From CAWDPQ01 sp049642465 (GTDB lineage: Bacteria; Acidobacteriota; Vicinamibacteria; Vicinamibacterales; 2-12-FULL-66-21): DNA of 64,000 bases. Positions 44,786 to 53,728 of this stretch are shown in pieces. Made by a program: the position numbers and the translations under genes. Each line of letters opens with the position of its first letter. Positions within the stretch are counted from its first letter, which is position 1. The stretch lies in NCBI GenBank assembly GCA_049642465.1, contig JBAROV010000229.1, positions 19,305-83,304 of the forward strand. Direction: 5' to 3'. Under the pieces are notes generated by a model that ran no database searches, was not told the DNA's origin, and was given only the letters and a program-made list of their open reading frames with translations.

Positions 44786-45928
44786 TCAGACGCGCTCGAA
44801 GATTCCTGCAGCGCCCATGCCGCCACCAACGCACATCGTCACGAGTCCGTACTTCGCGTTTCGTCGCTTCATTTCGTACAGCAGCGTCGCCGTGAGCTTT
44901 GCACCGGTGCAGCCGAGGGGATGACCAAGCGCAATGGCGCCGCCATTGACGTTCAGCCGCTCCGGGTCGATCGGCAGTTCGCGCAAGCATGCCAGCACCT
45001 GCGCGGCAAATGCCTCGTTCAACTCGACCAGATCGATCTGTTCGAGCGACAAACCCGTCAGCTTGAGTACTTTTCGGATGGCGGGCACCGGCCCAATACC
45101 GAAGCGTTCCGGCTCGACTCCGGCGGTGGTGAAGGCTACAAACCGGCCCATTGGCGTGAGACCCAAATCGCGGGCCCGCGAGGTTTCCATGACGACAACC
45201 GCTGCGGCGCCGTCACTCGTTTGCGAGGAGTTGCCGGCGGTGACCGTGCCGTTCGCGTGGAACGCGGCTCGCAGCTTGCCAAGCGCTTCGATCGACGTAT
45301 CGCGGCGGGGACCTTCGTCCACAGTGACCGGGGTTCCGTTGTTACCCGGCACAGGGACGAGCTCGTCTTTGAAGCGGCCGCCATCGATGGCCTGAATCGC
45401 GCGCTGATGACTCCGCAGCGCAAATGCGTCCTGGGCCTCGCGCGAGATTGACGATTCGCGCGCGTGGTTCTCAGCCACGAGACCCGTGCTCAGGTACACA
45501 TCCGGATAGCTCTCGACGAGCGATGGATTGGGCGACACTTTGTTGCCGCCCATCGGAATGAGGCTCATCGACTCAGTCCCGCCGGCGATGACGATGTTGG
45601 CTGTGCCAGCCATGATCCGTTCCGCCGCGAAGGCAATGGCCTGCAATCCCGACGAACAGAATCGATTGACGGTGATGGCGGATGCGGACACGGGCAGCCC
45701 AGCACGGAGCGACGCGATTCGGGCGACGTTCAGTCCCTGCTCGGCCTCCGGCATGGCACAGCCGAAAATCACATCGTCCACTTCCGCAGGGTCGAGGCCG
45801 GGGGCGCGCGCGAGCGCTTCCCGAATGACAATTGCCGCCAGGTCGTCCGGACGCGTCGTGCGCAGGATGCCGTTGGGTGCCTTGCCGACCGGTGTTCTGA
45901 CTGCCGAAACGATGACTGCTTCCCTCAT
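44786..45928 (-). CDS. fadA: Acetyl-CoA acyltransferase (3-ketoacyl-CoA thiolase)
   Basis: 380 residues. Cleaves 3-ketoacyl-CoA in the last step of beta oxidation. Nucleophile Cys in VNRFCSSGLQAIAF, His in GGAIALGHPLGCTGAK, second Cys in MCVGGGMGAAG. It lies 121 nt after the alpha/beta hydrolase gene in the same direction. Confidence 0.96.
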   Translation of the reverse strand: MREAVIVSAVRTPVGKAPNGILRTTRPDDLAAIVIREALARAPGLDPAEVDDVIFGCAMPEAEQGLNVARIASLRAGLPVSASAITVNRFCSSGLQAIAFAAERIMAGTANIVIAGGTESMSLIPMGGNKVSPNPSLVESYPDVYLSTGLVAENHARESSISREAQDAFALRSHQRAIQAIDGGRFKDELVPVPGNNGTPVTVDEGPRRDTSIEALGKLRAAFHANGTVTAGNSSQTSDGAAAVVVMETSRARDLGLTPMGRFVAFTTAGVEPERFGIGPVPAIRKVLKLTGLSLEQIDLVELNEAFAAQVLACLRELPIDPERLNVNGGAIALGHPLGCTGAKLTATLLYEMKRRNAKYGLVTMCVGGGMGAAGIFERV

Positions 45929-45972
45929 TTTTCATCCGGGGGAATATCGCCCCTCGGCTCCTGACATTTGTC

Positions 45973-46031
45973 CCGGGGCGCTTTCCCCGGACCCCCTGCC
46001 TCGCTCCACTCGCGGGGCCGCTTCGCCCCGC
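45973..46031. repeat. Two GC hairpins in the gap upstream of the thiolase
   Basis: CCGGGG/CCCCGG (45973-45990, loop CGCTTT) and GCGGGGC/GCCCCGC (46012-46031, loop 6) lie in the 121-nt spacer between the hydrolase and thiolase genes. They may stabilise or partly end the long operon mRNA. Confidence 0.5.
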
Positions 46032-46049
46032 TCCGATCGACTCGCCCTT

Positions 46050-46697
46050 TTACTGGAAAAAATCGCTCAGGAGATCTTCGAGCGCTTCGCCAACCTCCTG
46101 GGTTTTTCCGTCGAACAGATGATCGGCGCCGTCGATGACCACGAGCTCCTTAGGCTCCGGCAGCTTGCCGTAGAACGCCCACATCGCTTCGAGCGGGCAG
46201 ACGTCATCAGCCTCTCCCTGGACGAAGAACTTCGGCTTCGTGCTCACCAGCGTTCGGCCGAACGTGTACGCCTGCCCGGAGACCGACGTTGCGACCGGCG
46301 GGGCGATTCCAATCAGCGCGCTCACGCGGTCGTCTACGGCGCCAGATTCCAGTGCGACCCAGGCGCCGAAGGAGAACCCGGCCGTCCACACGCGCGCTCG
46401 CGGATAGCGGGCGCTCATGAAGTCCACCGCGGCACCGAAATCCTCCATTTCGCCGCTGCCACCGCCGAAGGTCCCCCTGCTTCGACCAACCCCTCGGAAG
46501 TTGAATCTGAGGACGGCGCATCCGATTCTCGCCAGCGCCTTCGCACCCTGATAGACGACCTTCGTGTGCATCGTTCCGCCGAACTGCGGATGCGGATGGG
46601 CAAACACGACAGCGGCCCGGACTTGCGCTCGGTCAGGCTCCTCGAGGATGGCCTCCAGTGGTCCCGCCGGACCTGCGAGATCAGTGATGGTGGGCAT
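46050..46697 (-). CDS. Alpha/beta hydrolase
   Basis: 215 residues of the COG2945 type. Nucleophile GFSFGAW, acid in VQGEADDVCP, His in GADHLFDG, and the strand FAHPHPQFGGTMHTK with RFNFRGVGRSRG. Esterase or thioesterase within the fatty-acid operon. Its first 17 nt overlap the end of the other hydrolase. Confidence 0.9.
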   Translation of the reverse strand: MPTITDLAGPAGPLEAILEEPDRAQVRAAVVFAHPHPQFGGTMHTKVVYQGAKALARIGCAVLRFNFRGVGRSRGTFGGGSGEMEDFGAAVDFMSARYPRARVWTAGFSFGAWVALESGAVDDRVSALIGIAPPVATSVSGQAYTFGRTLVSTKPKFFVQGEADDVCPLEAMWAFYGKLPEPKELVVIDGADHLFDGKTQEVGEALEDLLSDFFQ

Positions 46698-47478
46698 GAA
46701 CGAAGCCGCTCACCATTTCAGCGAAGTGCGCTGGTTGCGTCAGGACGCCAATGTGTCCTGTGCGTGGCAGCACGTGATACTCGGCGGAGCGAATGAGGGA
46801 CGCGTACGTGCGCGTGCTGGTCACCGGAACTACGCGGTCGAGTTCCTCCTCGCCCGACAGCACGAGTGTGGGGACGTCAATGCACGCGCAGTCTTCGGCG
46901 AAATTCAGACGCTGCGCTTCGCGGATGCGCCGCGCCATCAAAGAGGGGATCATGGGCGATCGCGCGGCGCGCAAACCCTGCCTCGCAAAAAATCCCAGGC
47001 GCGCGGTTGGTGTCGGGAAGGCGGCGCGCACCTCGGGCCACAATCTGACCGGAGAGGTGACGACAAACACCGGAGCCGACAACCATGGTGTCGCAATCCA
47101 CCGTGCCTGCTGAGAAGTGGGCTGCCAGCCCGGGGCCGGGGCGGACGCGAGAATGAGCCCTTCGACTCGTGCACGTCTTTGAGCCGCGTATCTAAGCGCG
47201 ACGAAGCCACCAAACGAAATTCCGCACACCACCGCTTTCCTCACCTCAGTCTCGTTCAGCAAGTCGTCGAGCTGCCGGATGTAACTGTCGAAGTCCCTCG
47301 ATCCGTTCAGTCGATGTCCCGATCCGAAATCCCCGCTCAGCGAATAAGAAATGACGCGGCAGTGTTCCGACAGCTTGTGCAGCGCCGGCTTCATCCATTC
47401 CCACCGGCCATGCAGCCCTGGCACCACGACCACCGTGGGTCCCGTACCTTTGTCGAAGATTTTGGTTCGTGCCTGCAT
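46681..47478 (-). CDS. Alpha/beta hydrolase
   Basis: 265 residues. Nucleophile elbow VCGISFGGFVALRYA, acid in LSGEEELDRVVP, His in RTGHIGVLTQP, oxyanion strand VVVPGLHGRWEW. A cytosolic lipase/esterase-like protein whose position between fadB and fadA suggests action on fatty acyl esters or thioesters; the substrate is inference. Confidence 0.9.
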   Translation of the reverse strand: MQARTKIFDKGTGPTVVVVPGLHGRWEWMKPALHKLSEHCRVISYSLSGDFGSGHRLNGSRDFDSYIRQLDDLLNETEVRKAVVCGISFGGFVALRYAAQRRARVEGLILASAPAPGWQPTSQQARWIATPWLSAPVFVVTSPVRLWPEVRAAFPTPTARLGFFARQGLRAARSPMIPSLMARRIREAQRLNFAEDCACIDVPTLVLSGEEELDRVVPVTSTRTYASLIRSAEYHVLPRTGHIGVLTQPAHFAEMVSGFVHAHHH

Positions 47479-47489
47479 TCGTGAGCCCG

Positions 47490-49811
47490 CTAGTTCCGTA
47501 GAGTCTTTCCAGTTTTCAGCGTGTACGCGATCCGCTCGAGCGTCCGCCGCTCACCGCAGAGGCTGAGGAACGCCTCGCGCTCGAGATCGAGCAGCTGTTG
47601 CTCGGTCACGGTGCCGTTGGAGGCGAGCGTTCCGCCGGAGAGGATCGTCGCCAGCTTGCGGCCGATGAGCGCGTCGTGATCGCTGATCCGCCCTCCGCGC
47701 CAGGCGAGGTGGATGCCGAGCTTGAGCGCGGCAAGCAGGCTCTCGCCACCCGCGCGCACGAGGGCGGGCTGGGGCGGGACATATGCGGCGCTTCGCGCAA
47801 TGACCTGAGCCTTGGCGTCAGCGATGAGCCGTTCGCGGTTCATCGTGACGCGATCGCGATCGCGCAAAAAACCCAGCCGTCGCGCATCCGCCGCGCTGGT
47901 TGAGACGCGGCCGAAGCCGAGCGTCTCGAACGCACGCTGGACGAAAGGCAACATGTCCGCTCCCGCCGGCAGGTCGGCCACCGCGCGCGCCAGCATCTCT
48001 TTGGTGCCGCCGCCTGCCGGAATCAGTCCCACGCCCACTTCGACCTGGCCGATATAGGCTTCGGCCGCGCTCTGGACCAGATCGGCGTGCAGCACGATCT
48101 CGCAGCCGCCGCCGAGCGTCAGCCCCGCCGGTGCGACGACGACGGGAACCGCCGCGTATTTCAGTCCCATCGTGGCGCGCTGAAACGCGCGCACCATCAA
48201 GTCCACTTCGTCCCAGTTGCCTTCCTGCGCCTCGAGGAGCAGGAGCATGAGATTTGCGCCGGCCGAAAAGTTCGCCGCGTCGTTACCGACGACGAGCCCA
48301 ACGAAGCCGGACTCGGCCTGCCGCACACCGGCGGCGAGCATGTCAACCGTGTCGCCGCCGATGGCGTTCATCTTCGAATGGAACTCAACGCACAGAACAC
48401 CGTCGCCGAGGTCAACGAGGCTTGCGCCGGCGTTGCGTCGAAGGACTGCGGTGCGTTCCTTCGCGCTGCGAAGCAGTTGCAGGTCGGGAGCTGCTGGAGG
48501 AACCAGTCGCAGCGAGACGCTTGTGCGCGTGGCCGATGATTCGGCGGCGCTGGGCGCCGGTCTTTCGACGGGACGGAATCCGCCGCGGTCGAGAGCATCT
48601 CGCACGAGCGGCGGAACCGACTCGGTGCGAGCCGCAGCCATGACATCCGCCAGGCCAATTGCATCCCATGTTTCAAACGGCCCGAGTTCCCACCCAAACC
48701 CCCACCGCATGGCACGGTCCACATCGTCAATCGAGTGGGCGATTGCCGGTGTCACCTCCGCCGTGTAGAGAAGTGTCGGTGCGAGCGTGGCCCGCAGGAA
48801 TCGGCCGACCGGGTCATCGCCGTGAAAGAGGGTTCTGATCCGCGAGGCCGTGTCCTCGATACTGCGCGCGGCATCGAGCGCCGGCAGCCGAACCTTTTTC
48901 TGCTCGTTGTATTCGAAAGTGGCAGGATCGAGGGTCAGGATCTTGCCGTCCTGCGCCTTCGTGTAGAATCCCTGGCCCGCTTTGGTTCCCGTCCACCCCC
49001 GACCGAGCAGTCCCTCAACGACGGGCGGCAGTTCGAAGGCGGCGCGCTCCGCCGGATCCGTCAGTCGCTCCGCGAGATTTCGAATGACGTGCGCGAGAAC
49101 GTCGAGGCCCGCCAGATCCATCGTTCGAAATGTGGCGGTCTTGGGACGTCCGATCGCGGGGCCCGTAATCGCGTCAATGTCGTCGATGGAGAGCATTCCG
49201 TCCATCGCGCGAAAGATCTGCATGACCCCGAAGAGTCCGATGCGATTGGCGATGAAGTTCGGGGCATCTTTCGCGATGACGATCCCCTTTCCCAGTCGGG
49301 CGTCGGCGAACTTCGTCAGCGCGGCGAGGACTTGGGCGTCTGTTTCAGCGATTGGGATGACTTCCAGAAGACGCAAATATCGCGGCGGATTGAAGAAATG
49401 CGTGCCGAGAAAGTGTCGTCGGAATCCCTCCGACTTTCCCTCGGCGAGCGCCGCGATCGGGATGCCTGAGGTATTTGAGGACACAATCGCGTCGGGTGCG
49501 CGATGCCGTTCCACTTGTGCGAAAAGCGCCTGTTTGGCGTCGAGACGTTCGATGACGGCTTCAACGATCCAGTCGGCACCTTTTATCGCGGCAAGGTCTG
49601 TGTCGAATCCACCGGTTCGAACGAGCGCTGCCGCTGCCGGGGCAAAAAACGGGTCCGGTGAGAGGCCGCGAGCGCGTTTGAACCCGTCACTGGCCGCTTG
49701 TGCATTCACGTCGAGCAAGAGCGTTGGCACACCGGCATTCGCGAGGTGCGCGGCAATCTGCGCGCCCATCGTTCCGGCGCCAAGGACGGCAGCTGAGCGA
49801 ATGTGGACCAC
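47490..49811 (-). CDS. fadB: 3-hydroxyacyl-CoA dehydrogenase/enoyl-CoA hydratase (FadB/FadJ type)
   Basis: 773 residues. The NAD-binding 3-hydroxyacyl-CoA dehydrogenase part comes first (GAGTMGAQIAAHLANAG, then SNTSGIPIAAL and GTHFFNPPRYLRLLEVI), and an enoyl-CoA hydratase-like domain (AGANLMLLLLEAQEG, LGGGCEIVLHAD) follows, the reverse of E. coli FadB order. Two middle steps of beta oxidation in one chain. The GTG start abuts the tetR stop with no gap. Confidence 0.95.
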   Translation of the reverse strand: MVHIRSAAVLGAGTMGAQIAAHLANAGVPTLLLDVNAQAASDGFKRARGLSPDPFFAPAAAALVRTGGFDTDLAAIKGADWIVEAVIERLDAKQALFAQVERHRAPDAIVSSNTSGIPIAALAEGKSEGFRRHFLGTHFFNPPRYLRLLEVIPIAETDAQVLAALTKFADARLGKGIVIAKDAPNFIANRIGLFGVMQIFRAMDGMLSIDDIDAITGPAIGRPKTATFRTMDLAGLDVLAHVIRNLAERLTDPAERAAFELPPVVEGLLGRGWTGTKAGQGFYTKAQDGKILTLDPATFEYNEQKKVRLPALDAARSIEDTASRIRTLFHGDDPVGRFLRATLAPTLLYTAEVTPAIAHSIDDVDRAMRWGFGWELGPFETWDAIGLADVMAAARTESVPPLVRDALDRGGFRPVERPAPSAAESSATRTSVSLRLVPPAAPDLQLLRSAKERTAVLRRNAGASLVDLGDGVLCVEFHSKMNAIGGDTVDMLAAGVRQAESGFVGLVVGNDAANFSAGANLMLLLLEAQEGNWDEVDLMVRAFQRATMGLKYAAVPVVVAPAGLTLGGGCEIVLHADLVQSAAEAYIGQVEVGVGLIPAGGGTKEMLARAVADLPAGADMLPFVQRAFETLGFGRVSTSAADARRLGFLRDRDRVTMNRERLIADAKAQVIARSAAYVPPQPALVRAGGESLLAALKLGIHLAWRGGRISDHDALIGRKLATILSGGTLASNGTVTEQQLLDLEREAFLSLCGERRTLERIAYTLKTGKTLRN

Positions 49812-50438
49812 TTAGTTTCGACGCCCCCGTGCGGAAATCCCGCGGATGAACAGATCGGCAATCGGGTCGGCTTCGGACACCAGCGAGTACTTGCGTTTGC
49901 TCAGAATCCAATTGGTGGCCATTTCGTCGAGCATTCCGAAAAAGAGCTTCGCGGCAAACGTGGCGTTGACGTCTGTGCGGAAGACTCCGGCGTGCTGTCC
50001 TTCTGCGATCACGTCGCGGATGATGCCGAGATACTCTCGAAGCTCGGTCGTCGAGAACCGTTCCATGAACTTCGTCGACTGGCGCAGTTCGATCTGAAAG
50101 ACGACGGCCAGCGGCCGATCGCGTCCGAGCCGATCGAGGTGCATGCGGGCAATCGTCCGAACCCGGGCCGGCGCATCGGGCAGGTGTTCAATCGCCCGCC
50201 TTCCCTCGGCGATCGCTTCAGCCATCGTTCGCTCGAAAATGGAGATGAGCAGGTCGTCCTTGCTGCGAAAGTAGAGGTAGACGGTTCCCGCGGCCACGCC
50301 CGCCGCGCGAGCCACATCAGCGACCTGCGCGTTGAAGAAGCCGCGCGCGGCGAAGGTCTCAATCGCGGCCCTCAGCAGCGCGTCGCGCTTGTCGGTGCGT
50401 TCGGCTCGAGGTCCGATCCGACGGGCGGCGACACTCAT
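49812..50438 (-). CDS. TetR-family regulator of fatty-acid genes
   Basis: 208 residues. The N-terminal helix-turn-helix reads FFNAQVADVARAAGVAAGTVYLYFRSKDDLL, and the C-terminal ligand domain is all helical. Layout and neighbours match FadR/YsiA-type TetR proteins that bind acyl-CoA. The palindrome 50439-50458 directly precedes its ATG, so it probably represses itself and the whole beta-oxidation operon. Confidence 0.92.
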   Translation of the reverse strand: MSVAARRIGPRAERTDKRDALLRAAIETFAARGFFNAQVADVARAAGVAAGTVYLYFRSKDDLLISIFERTMAEAIAEGRRAIEHLPDAPARVRTIARMHLDRLGRDRPLAVVFQIELRQSTKFMERFSTTELREYLGIIRDVIAEGQHAGVFRTDVNATFAAKLFFGMLDEMATNWILSKRKYSLVSEADPIADLFIRGISARGRRN

Positions 50439-50458
50439 ATGAATGAATGTTCATTCAT
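50439..50458. promoter_or_regulatory. FadR-type operator palindrome
   Basis: TGAATGAA-TG-TTCATTCA (50440-50457), perfect 8-bp arms with a 2-nt centre, extended one base on both sides. It agrees with the Bacillus subtilis FadR box consensus (TGAATGAnTAnTCATTCA) except at one centre base. It touches the tetR start codon, so a bound regulator would block transcription or initiation. Confidence 0.75.
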
Positions 50459-50479
50459 TAGCGACCGCCTGTCAACTGC

Positions 50480-50590
50480 GAACCCCTTCTGAACGCTTGA
50501 ACCCCTTCTGAACCCCTGAACCCCTTCTGAACCCCTGAACCCTTTCTGAACCCTTCCTGAACCCTTCTGAACCTCCTCTGAACCCTTTCC
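50480..50590. repeat. GAACCCCTTCT minisatellite
   Basis: About ten imperfect tandem copies of a 9-11 nt unit (GAACCCCTTCT/GAACCCCT), filling the divergent gap between tetR and the CsoR-like gene. Unit length varies, so it is not a reading-frame repeat. Confidence 0.85.
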
Positions 50591-50594
50591 CGCG

Positions 50595-50600
50595 TATATT
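50595..50600 (+). promoter_or_regulatory. -10-like TATATT for the CsoR-like gene
   Basis: TATATT with exactly 6 nt before ATG 50607 and directly after the minisatellite; no Shine-Dalgarno. Confidence 0.45.
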
Positions 50601-50606
50601 GTGCAG

Positions 50607-50882
50607 ATGCTCGACGAGACGCAGCAGCAGTCCCTCATCACGCGCCTCAACCGCATCGAGGGTCAGATCCGCGGCATTCGCCGCATGGTCCAGGAACCGC
50701 GACTCTGCGTCGACATCCTCCAGCAACTCGCCGCGGCCGAAGCGGCGCTGAACCGCATCAGTCTCGCCGTGCTGCGTTATCACGTCGAGCAATGCGTGCC
50801 AGACGGCATCGCGCGTGGTGAACCGGAGCGCTCCAAGCGGCTGGCGGAGCTGCTCGACATCTTCGATCGCTTTGGGAAGTGA
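50607..50882 (+). CDS. csoR: CsoR/RcnR-family metal-sensing regulator
   Basis: 91 residues, all helical, of the CsoR/RcnR (DUF156) family. The Cu(I) fingerprint C-H-C is complete: Cys in RLCVDIL, then His and Cys in RYHVEQC. From the upstream GTG 50601 the residues would be C36, H61 and C65, the same numbers as Mycobacterium tuberculosis CsoR. No copper ATPase or chaperone is adjacent, so the target is elsewhere. ATG 50607 is preferred by the -10 spacing. Confidence 0.88.
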   Translation: MLDETQQQSLITRLNRIEGQIRGIRRMVQEPRLCVDILQQLAAAEAALNRISLAVLRYHVEQCVPDGIARGEPERSKRLAELLDIFDRFGK

Positions 50883-50968
50883 AAGGTTGCGCGATAGACT
50901 GGGCGGCCGGGGCAATGTGCCCCTTTCTTCGGGTTTTAGCGTCGAGCTCGGAGGCTCGAGGGGGTTGC

Positions 50969-51913
50969 ATGAGGGCAAGGCAGGGAATTCTCACGCTGGC
51001 GTTCGCGCTGGCAGCCGTCACGATGTCGGGTGCGACGTGGTCCGCGTGGGCGCAGCAGACGCGCGGCGAGGCGCGTATCGGAGGAAAGGTCGTTGACGAT
51101 GCCGGAAAGCCCGCGGCCAATGTGGTCGTCAAGGCGCAGCTGACCGGCCAGATGCCGCCGCTTCAGACCAAGACCAACAACAAGGGTGAGTGGTCGATCA
51201 ACAACATGGCGGGCGGAGTGTGGGAGCTGGAGTTCAGCAAGGAAGGATTCGCGCCGCAACGCATCACGCTCGATCTGAAACCGGATCAGCGGATCTCGAA
51301 CATGGAGGTCAAGCTGGCGCCCCCCGCTCCCGATCCGAACGCTGAGATCCAGGCTGAAGTGAAACGAGCGGCGGAACTCTTCCAGAACAAACAGATCGCC
51401 GAGGGCCGCAAGGTCTACGAGACGCTGCTGGTGAAGTATCCGACACTCCACCAGCTTCACGAGTTCATCGGCCGGACCTATGCGGCCGAAGGGCAGTACG
51501 ACCAGGCAGTTGAACACGTGCGCATCGCCGTGGAGAAAGATCCCGAAAACGTTCAGGCCAAGGTTTTCCTCGGCGATCTGCTGATGGAAAAGGGAGACAA
51601 GGCCGAGGCGCAAAAGATCCTCGATTCCGTCGATTTGACGAAGGTCGAAGACCCTGCCCCTTTCATCAACCTCGCGATTGGAAAGATCAACGAGCAGAAG
51701 TCAGACGAGGCCCTGGCCCTGCTGGAGAAGCTGATGGCCCGGTTTCCAAAGGATGCCTCGCTTTTCTACTATCGCGGTCGCGCCAACCTGGCTGCCAAGA
51801 AGCTGCCCGAAGCCAAGGCCGATCTCGAGAAATTTGTCTCCATGGCGCTGCCTGACGCCCGCGAACTCCCCGATGCGCGGCGGATACTCGAGCAGATGAA
51901 AGACGTCAAATGA
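50969..51913 (+). CDS. Secreted protein with carboxypeptidase-regulatory domain and TPR repeats
   Basis: 314 residues. Signal peptide (GILTLAFALAAVTMSGATWSA split at WAQ), then a carboxypeptidase-regulatory-like beta sandwich (RIGGKVVDDAGKPAANVVVKA, with NNKGEWSINNMAGGVWELEF), then at least four TPR-like helix pairs (AAELFQNKQIAEGRKVYETLL; GRTYAAEGQYDQAVEHVRIA; GDLLMEKGDKAEAQKILD). ATG 50969 has GAGGGGG upstream. The stop overlaps the next gene by 4 nt. Probably a periplasmic scaffold for the downstream protein. Confidence 0.88.
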   Translation: MRARQGILTLAFALAAVTMSGATWSAWAQQTRGEARIGGKVVDDAGKPAANVVVKAQLTGQMPPLQTKTNNKGEWSINNMAGGVWELEFSKEGFAPQRITLDLKPDQRISNMEVKLAPPAPDPNAEIQAEVKRAAELFQNKQIAEGRKVYETLLVKYPTLHQLHEFIGRTYAAEGQYDQAVEHVRIAVEKDPENVQAKVFLGDLLMEKGDKAEAQKILDSVDLTKVEDPAPFINLAIGKINEQKSDEALALLEKLMARFPKDASLFYYRGRANLAAKKLPEAKADLEKFVSMALPDARELPDARRILEQMKDVK

Positions 51914-53727
51914 CACGAGCGCTGCCGGCACTTCTGCTGGCCGCGAGCATCGCGTGCGGTGGTGGGGACGGCGGCTCGTCTCCACCGTCCTCGCAACCTC
52001 CCTCAGGCAATCAAAACCCTTGCGCGGTGGCTGACACGGCGCCGGTCGATCTGGAACGTTCCACGCCACCTCCTTCCGCCTCCGACCGCGCGACAGCGGC
52101 CGTCGTCAAACGCGAACAATCAATCGATACGAGCACGCGGTGGCGAGTCCTCGAGGATCTCTGGATTCATCGTCAGGCTGAGGCCCAGCGTGCGGCCGAA
52201 CGTCGCACCGCGGCCGCGCCTCCCGTTGACAGCGCAGACGTTGGCGCCATCGCGGTGCTCCAGGACGAAGGCGATCTGCTGGTGCCGCCGAATCCCTGGG
52301 ATCTGCGCAACACGGGATTACGCTTCACGGCAAACGGTTCGGGCGGGTACGACATCCGTCAGATTGACGGTGCATTTCGCTCCAGCCTCGGAAACCGGCT
52401 GGTGCTCAGCGACGATGACACGGAGCGAGTTGAGGTGCCGTTTGCGTTCCAGTTTTTTGGGCGGGCGCAGACGGCGGCATTCGTCAACTCTGACGGCAAC
52501 TTCACGTTTGGTGTCGGCGATATTGCGACGAGCGAACGGAATGTCGCGCGTCTCCTGACGGGGCCTCCGCGGGTCGCGCCGTTTCTCGCCGACCTCGATC
52601 CGAGCACGGCCGGCAACGTTTACGTGCGCGCGGCGCCCGATCAGTACACGGTCACGTGGTGCGGTGTTCGGGGGTTCGAGTCGTCGCGAGTGACGAACGT
52701 CCAGGCGACGCTGCTGCCCGACAATAGCATCGAGATGAAGTTCGGCACGATCTCGTTACAGGAGGCTGTTGTCGGAATCTCGCCAGGCGCCACCGCCGAT
52801 TTTGCCGCTGTCGATCTCAGCGCCGCCGGCCCTGTTGGCGGCGGGTCGGCGGCTGTTGGTGAACGCTTTGCGGCGTTCAATCAACTCGACGTCGTTGCTG
52901 TGGCGAACAAGTTCTACCGCACGCATCCCGATGCCTACGATCAACTCGTTGTCTGGACAGACGTCGCGGTGGTGCGCGATGCGTTCGCGTATGAAACGAC
53001 CGTCGCCAACGAGATCCGCGGGCTGGGCATCGACGTCTACGATCTCGCGAGCGGGTTCGGCAGTGCCGGTCGTTTGCAGAGCCTCGCCATTATGGATTTT
53101 CTCGGGAAGTATCCCGACGATCCGTCGGCGAAAGCGCTGCGGGAGGGCAGCACACTCGCGGTGCTCGCGCATGAAGTCGCCCATAGGTGGCTGGCGTTCT
53201 TCCGATTTCGCAACCATCGCGGTGACGTGTCGGACGAACTGCTCGGGCGGAGCCTGTCGCACTGGAGTTTCTTCCACGACACCGATTCGTCGGTGATGGA
53301 AGGCAACGACATCCGGGATCTCGGCGGCGGATCGTTTCGGACGGTCGGGGCGATGTCCACCTACAGTCGCCTGGATCTGTATGCGATGGGACTGGTCAAT
53401 GAGTCGGAGGTCCCCCCCTTCTTCTACGTCGAGAGCCCGGTGAATACGTCTTCAGGGGTGAATCGCGAATCGGCTCCCACTCTCGACGTCACGTTCAACG
53501 GCACACGTCGCGACGTTCTCATCCAGGACGTCGTCGTCGCCAACGGTCCGCGGGTGCCGTCGGCAGCGCAGGCGCCGCGACTGCATACGCAGGCATTTGT
53601 GTATGTGGTTGGTGCCGGGCGCACGGCGGCCTCCGATCAGGTCGACAAGCTCGACCGTATCCGTCGTCAGTGGGAGACGTTCTTCTCGACCGCCACCGAA
53701 GGCCGCATGCGGGTGCAAACGCAATAA
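51910..53727 (+). CDS. Putative secreted zinc metalloprotease (HExxH lipoprotein)
   Basis: 605 residues. Lipobox SIAC (C16) plus a Pro/Ser-rich linker. Residues about 165-300 look like a nidogen-like domain (FVNSDGNFTFG, PFLADLDPSTAGNVYVR, VVGISPG). A zincin motif follows, LAHEVAHRWLAF (HEVAH at 421-425), with later acidic and His residues (SHWSFFHDTDSSVMEGNDI) as possible third ligands. I do not recognise a described family. It overlaps the TPR gene by 4 nt and ends 1 nt before the 53729 repeat. Confidence 0.72.
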   Translation: MTRALPALLLAASIACGGGDGGSSPPSSQPPSGNQNPCAVADTAPVDLERSTPPPSASDRATAAVVKREQSIDTSTRWRVLEDLWIHRQAEAQRAAERRTAAAPPVDSADVGAIAVLQDEGDLLVPPNPWDLRNTGLRFTANGSGGYDIRQIDGAFRSSLGNRLVLSDDDTERVEVPFAFQFFGRAQTAAFVNSDGNFTFGVGDIATSERNVARLLTGPPRVAPFLADLDPSTAGNVYVRAAPDQYTVTWCGVRGFESSRVTNVQATLLPDNSIEMKFGTISLQEAVVGISPGATADFAAVDLSAAGPVGGGSAAVGERFAAFNQLDVVAVANKFYRTHPDAYDQLVVWTDVAVVRDAFAYETTVANEIRGLGIDVYDLASGFGSAGRLQSLAIMDFLGKYPDDPSAKALREGSTLAVLAHEVAHRWLAFFRFRNHRGDVSDELLGRSLSHWSFFHDTDSSVMEGNDIRDLGGGSFRTVGAMSTYSRLDLYAMGLVNESEVPPFFYVESPVNTSSGVNRESAPTLDVTFNGTRRDVLIQDVVVANGPRVPSAAQAPRLHTQAFVYVVGAGRTAASDQVDKLDRIRRQWETFFSTATEGRMRVQTQ

Positions 53728-53728
53728 T

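Noticed and set aside
50435..50978. Short minus-strand frames reading GFRRGSEGVQKG-type repeats
   Set aside because: They translate the minisatellite and antisense of the CsoR-like gene; the unit length varies, so the frame is not kept.
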